The notes beneath the pieces are model-generated. The model was not told where the DNA came from and made no database searches. It saw only the letters and a list, made by a program, of their open reading frames with translations. Source: an uncultured Collinsella sp. (GTDB taxonomy: Bacteria > Actinomycetota > Coriobacteriia > Coriobacteriales > Coriobacteriaceae). From it: a stretch of DNA of 5,784 bases. Positions 4,008 through 5,784 of the stretch are shown in pieces. The DNA is taken from the NCBI GenBank assembly GCA_902388545.1, contig CABMPS010000130.1, positions 1 to 5,784 of the forward strand, in the 5' to 3' direction. The translations under genes and the position numbers were made by a program. How positions within the stretch are numbered: the first letter of the stretch is position 1; every line of letters starts with the position of its first letter.

Positions 4008-4910
4008 ATGACCCTTCAGCAGCTTCGTTTTCTGATCGCCGTGGCAGAGTCCGGCTCAATCAACGCCGCAGCTCAGCGCCTCTATACCGCTCAGTCCAAC
4101 ATCTCAAACGCCGTCAAAAGCCTGGAACAGGAACTCCATCTGGAGATCTTTACGCGCTCCAGCCGCGGCGTCACGCTCACCAACGACGGCACCGAGCTTT
4201 TGGGCTATGCGCGCCAGGTCGTAGAGCAGGCCGACATGCTCGAGGCACGCTACGAGGACGGCGGCACCCCGCAAGCCCGCCTCGCCATTTCCGCCCAGCA
4301 CTACGCCTTTTCGGTCGAGGCCTTTGTCAACGTAGTCGAGCGCTGCCGCGACAGCAAGTTCGAGTTCATCATGCGCGAGACCACCACATCGCAGATCATC
4401 GATGACGTCCGTGCGTTTCGCAGCGATATCGGCATTCTGTATCTGGATGACTTTAACGCCCGCGTTCTGCAGAAGGCCTTCGCCGATGCCCGCGCAAGCT
4501 TCCATCCCCTATTCGACGCGACGGTCCACGTATTCGTCAGCGAACGCCACCCGCTCGCACGCCGCCCTCAGCTGTCCCTTGCCGACCTCGCGCCCTATAC
4601 GCGCTACAGCTTTGAGCAGGGAACCTCAAACTCCTTCTATTACGCCGAGGAACCTTTTAGCTATATCCCTTGCGACCGCAACATACGAATCTCGGACCGC
4701 GGAACACTTACCAACTTACTTATCACGTCGAACGGTTACACCCTGTCGACCGGAGTCCTCTCCAATGAAATGCAATGGGGTATGGCATCGATCCCGTTAG
4801 CAGACGCCCCAACGATGCACGTTGGCTACATCATGCACGACGAGCGCAAGCCCTCTCTCCTCTTGCAGCAATACCTCGACGAGCTCAACCGCATCATCCA
4901 TGCCAGCTAA
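4008..4910 (+). CDS. LysR-family transcriptional regulator, likely controls metY
   Basis: A 300-residue DNA-binding regulator of usual length for the family. The N-terminal winged helix-turn-helix spans residues 1-60, with the recognition motif INAAAQRLYTAQSNISNAVK at 18-37 and the wing FTRSSRGVTLTNDG at 48-61. A linker helix (about 62-84) leads to the periplasmic-binding-protein-like effector domain (about 90-300), with DIGILYLDD at 140-148 and HPLARRPQLSLADL at 181-194. The ATG at 4008-4010 is preferred because AAAGGA lies eight bases before it; the in-frame ATG at 3999 directly abuts that ribosome binding site and has none of its own. The gene is divergent from metY, and a LysR-type dyad lies between them. 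By this arrangement it probably activates metY and represses itself. The effector is not shown; O-acetylserine, O-acetylhomoserine or homocysteine are reasonable guesses from known sulfur regulators (CysB, MetR). It is not close enough to either to take a name. Confidence 0.92.
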   Translation: MTLQQLRFLIAVAESGSINAAAQRLYTAQSNISNAVKSLEQELHLEIFTRSSRGVTLTNDGTELLGYARQVVEQADMLEARYEDGGTPQARLAISAQHYAFSVEAFVNVVERCRDSKFEFIMRETTTSQIIDDVRAFRSDIGILYLDDFNARVLQKAFADARASFHPLFDATVHVFVSERHPLARRPQLSLADLAPYTRYSFEQGTSNSFYYAEEPFSYIPCDRNIRISDRGTLTNLLITSNGYTLSTGVLSNEMQWGMASIPLADAPTMHVGYIMHDERKPSLLLQQYLDELNRIIHAS

Positions 4911-4965
4911 CAGTCGGAAGACGGGGTAGAAATCGTAGATTGCTGGCCCCCGGCGGGCATGGCGC

Positions 4966-4971
4966 TACAAT
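4966..4971 (+). promoter_or_regulatory. Possible -10 hexamer of the rnhA promoter
   Basis: TACAAT (five of six) preceded by GGCGC gives a leader of about 32 nt. The nearest -35-like hexamer, TTGCTG (4940-4945), is 20 bp away, which is too far for a standard promoter. The same GCGCTACA(A/C)T context precedes the oxidoreductase gene at 5526-5535. Confidence 0.45.
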
Positions 4972-5009
4972 GGTCACTCACATGAAATGCACTCAAAGAA
5001 AGGAAGCCC

Positions 5010-5495
5010 GTGAAGGTCATCATCTATACCGACGGCTCGGCCCGATCAAATCCGGGACGCGGCGGCTACGGCGCCGTGCTCAAATACACCAACCCCGCCG
5101 GCAAGACCTTTACCTCCGAGCTTTCGCGCGGCTACGCCAAGACCACCAACAACCGCATGGAGCTCATGGCCGTTATCGTGGCGCTCGAGGCACTCAACCG
5201 CCCCTGCGAGGTCGAAGTCCATTCCGATTCGCAGTACGTCGTCAACGCCTTTAACAAGCACTGGATCGACGGCTGGAAAAAGCGCGGGTGGAAAACCGCC
5301 AACAAGCAGCCCGTCAAGAACCGCGACCTGTGGGAGCGCCTACTCACCGCCAAAAGCAAGCACAAGGTTGAGTTCATCTGGGTTAAGGGTCACGCCGGCC
5401 ACGAGCTCAATGAGCGCTGCGATGAGCTCGCCACCACGGCGGCCGACGGCAGCAACCTCGATATCGACACCGGCTTTAACGAGAGCGACCTGTAA
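5010..5495 (+). CDS. rnhA: Ribonuclease HI
   Basis: Cytoplasmic endonuclease that cuts the RNA strand of RNA-DNA hybrids, removing R-loops and replication primers. The 161 residues match the bacterial RNase HI length (about 155). The metal-binding acidic residues are all present: Asp8 in [11 protein letters not shown], Glu51 in NNRMELMA, Asp73 in HSDSQYV and Asp138 in NERCDELA, together with the catalytic-loop His128 in WVKGHAGH. The basic protrusion is visible as [20 protein letters not shown] (85-104), with the Trp and Lys residues that grip the hybrid. The start is GTG at 5010-5012, five bases after AAAGGA (4999-5004), and begins right at the first strand ([10 protein letters not shown]). 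It ends in tandem stops TAA TAG. A 99-bp gap with a probable -10 element separates it from the regulator, so it need not be co-transcribed. No terminator was seen after it. Confidence 0.96.
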   Translation: MKVIIYTDGSARSNPGRGGYGAVLKYTNPAGKTFTSELSRGYAKTTNNRMELMAVIVALEALNRPCEVEVHSDSQYVVNAFNKHWIDGWKKRGWKTANKQPVKNRDLWERLLTAKSKHKVEFIWVKGHAGHELNERCDELATTAADGSNLDIDTGFNESDL

Positions 5496-5529
5496 TAGCG
5501 TTTTCGCACAGCTTTATATCCCCACGCGC

Positions 5530-5535
5530 TACACT
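5530..5535 (+). promoter_or_regulatory. Possible -10 hexamer of the oxidoreductase gene
   Basis: TACACT (four to five of six) in the context CGCGCTACACTCAT, like the one before rnhA, with a leader of about 27 nt. No clear -35 hexamer at the right distance. Confidence 0.35.
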
Positions 5536-5568
5536 CATCCTGTAGACCAAACAACGCAGGGGGGACGT

Positions 5569-5784
5569 ATGCTGCGCATCGCGACCATCGGCACATCCAT
5601 GATCACCGACGACTTTATCCAAGTCGTCAACGCCAACGACCAAGCCGCGTTTGTGGGCACGCTTTCACGCGATGCCAATCGCGGTGCTGCCTTTACCGCC
5701 GAGCGCGATGGCGAGCGAAACTTTATCTCACTCGATGAGCTTGCGGCAGCCGCCGACGTCGACGCCGTCTATATCGGCAGCCCC
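5569..5784 (+). CDS. Gfo/Idh/MocA-family oxidoreductase, N-terminal part (runs off the window)
   Basis: The first 72 codons of an NAD(P)-dependent dehydrogenase. The Rossmann fold opens with LRIATIGTSMITDDFIQVV (2-20); the GTSMIT loop replaces the textbook GxGxxG, as is common in one Gram-positive branch of this family. Next come the second strand AAFVGTLSRDANRGAAFTAE (26-45), the segment FISLDELAAAADVDAVYIG (52-70) and SP at the edge, where relatives read P followed by N (the sugar-binding EKP motif lies further on). The ATG at 5569-5571 follows CAGGGGGGACGT, a G-rich ribosome binding site. The full family protein is about 320-350 residues, so some four fifths lies outside the window. The substrate is probably a sugar, inositol or similar polyol; the visible part cannot tell. 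There is no evident link to the sulfur genes. Confidence 0.88.
   Translation, partial: MLRIATIGTSMITDDFIQVVNANDQAAFVGTLSRDANRGAAFTAERDGERNFISLDELAAAADVDAVYIGSP

Noticed and set aside
4911..5009. GCCC-CCGGC-GGGC hairpin (4946-4958) as a terminator for the LysR gene
   Set aside because: The stem is only four bp and no T-tract follows; a probable -10 hexamer lies just downstream instead.
1..5784. tRNA, rRNA, CRISPR array, insertion sequence or phage genes
   Set aside because: No cloverleaf with a CCA-ready end, no rRNA-like stretch, no evenly spaced repeat-spacer unit and no transposase or integrase motif was seen on either strand.

Overview
The window looks like chromosomal DNA of a GC-rich, Gram-positive gut actinobacterium of the class Coriobacteriia, most likely Collinsella or a close relative. 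This is inferred from the style of the proteins (an MetY/LysR pair, a secreted 3D-like barrel protein, a Gfo/Idh/MocA oxidoreductase), strong AAGGAG-type ribosome binding sites and codon use rich in third-position C/G. No database search was possible, so the genus is a judgement.

Layout. The left two thirds is read on the minus strand. It holds an aldo/keto reductase gene whose frame breaks in the middle of the barrel (4-630), a non-coding stretch with short hairpins (631-948), a 66-residue two-helix membrane protein (949-1149), a strong terminator (1266-1307), a secreted coiled-coil plus 3D-like barrel protein (1336-2112), an AT-rich intergenic region with repeats and a strong terminator (2113-2424), and a PLP-dependent O-acetylhomoserine sulfhydrylase, MetY (2425-3735). 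The right third is read on the plus strand: a LysR-type regulator (4008-4910), ribonuclease HI (5010-5495) and the first 72 codons of a Gfo/Idh/MocA oxidoreductase (5569 to the window edge).

The most interesting part is the 272-bp region between metY and the divergent lysR gene. It contains a well-formed metY promoter (TTGACC, 17 bp, TACTAT). A perfect inverted repeat with the ATC-N9-GAT form of a LysR-family site is centred about 66 bp upstream of the predicted metY start of transcription, the classical position for these regulators. An approximately 175-nt metY leader RNA encodes a 17-codon peptide with two Cys and two Met codons behind a near-perfect ribosome binding site. A CTCCTG element inside this peptide gene can pair with any of three AGGAG-type elements: the peptide's own ribosome binding site, a CAGGAG just after its stop codon, and, over five bases, the metY ribosome binding site. 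This suggests two layers of control of sulfur amino acid synthesis: transcription by the LysR protein, and translation or attenuation through the leader peptide. I saw no S-box (SAM-I) riboswitch.

No tRNA, rRNA, insertion sequence or CRISPR array was seen. The rest of the window is ordinary chromosomal housekeeping content, apart from the broken aldo/keto reductase and the repeat-rich upstream region of the secreted protein.
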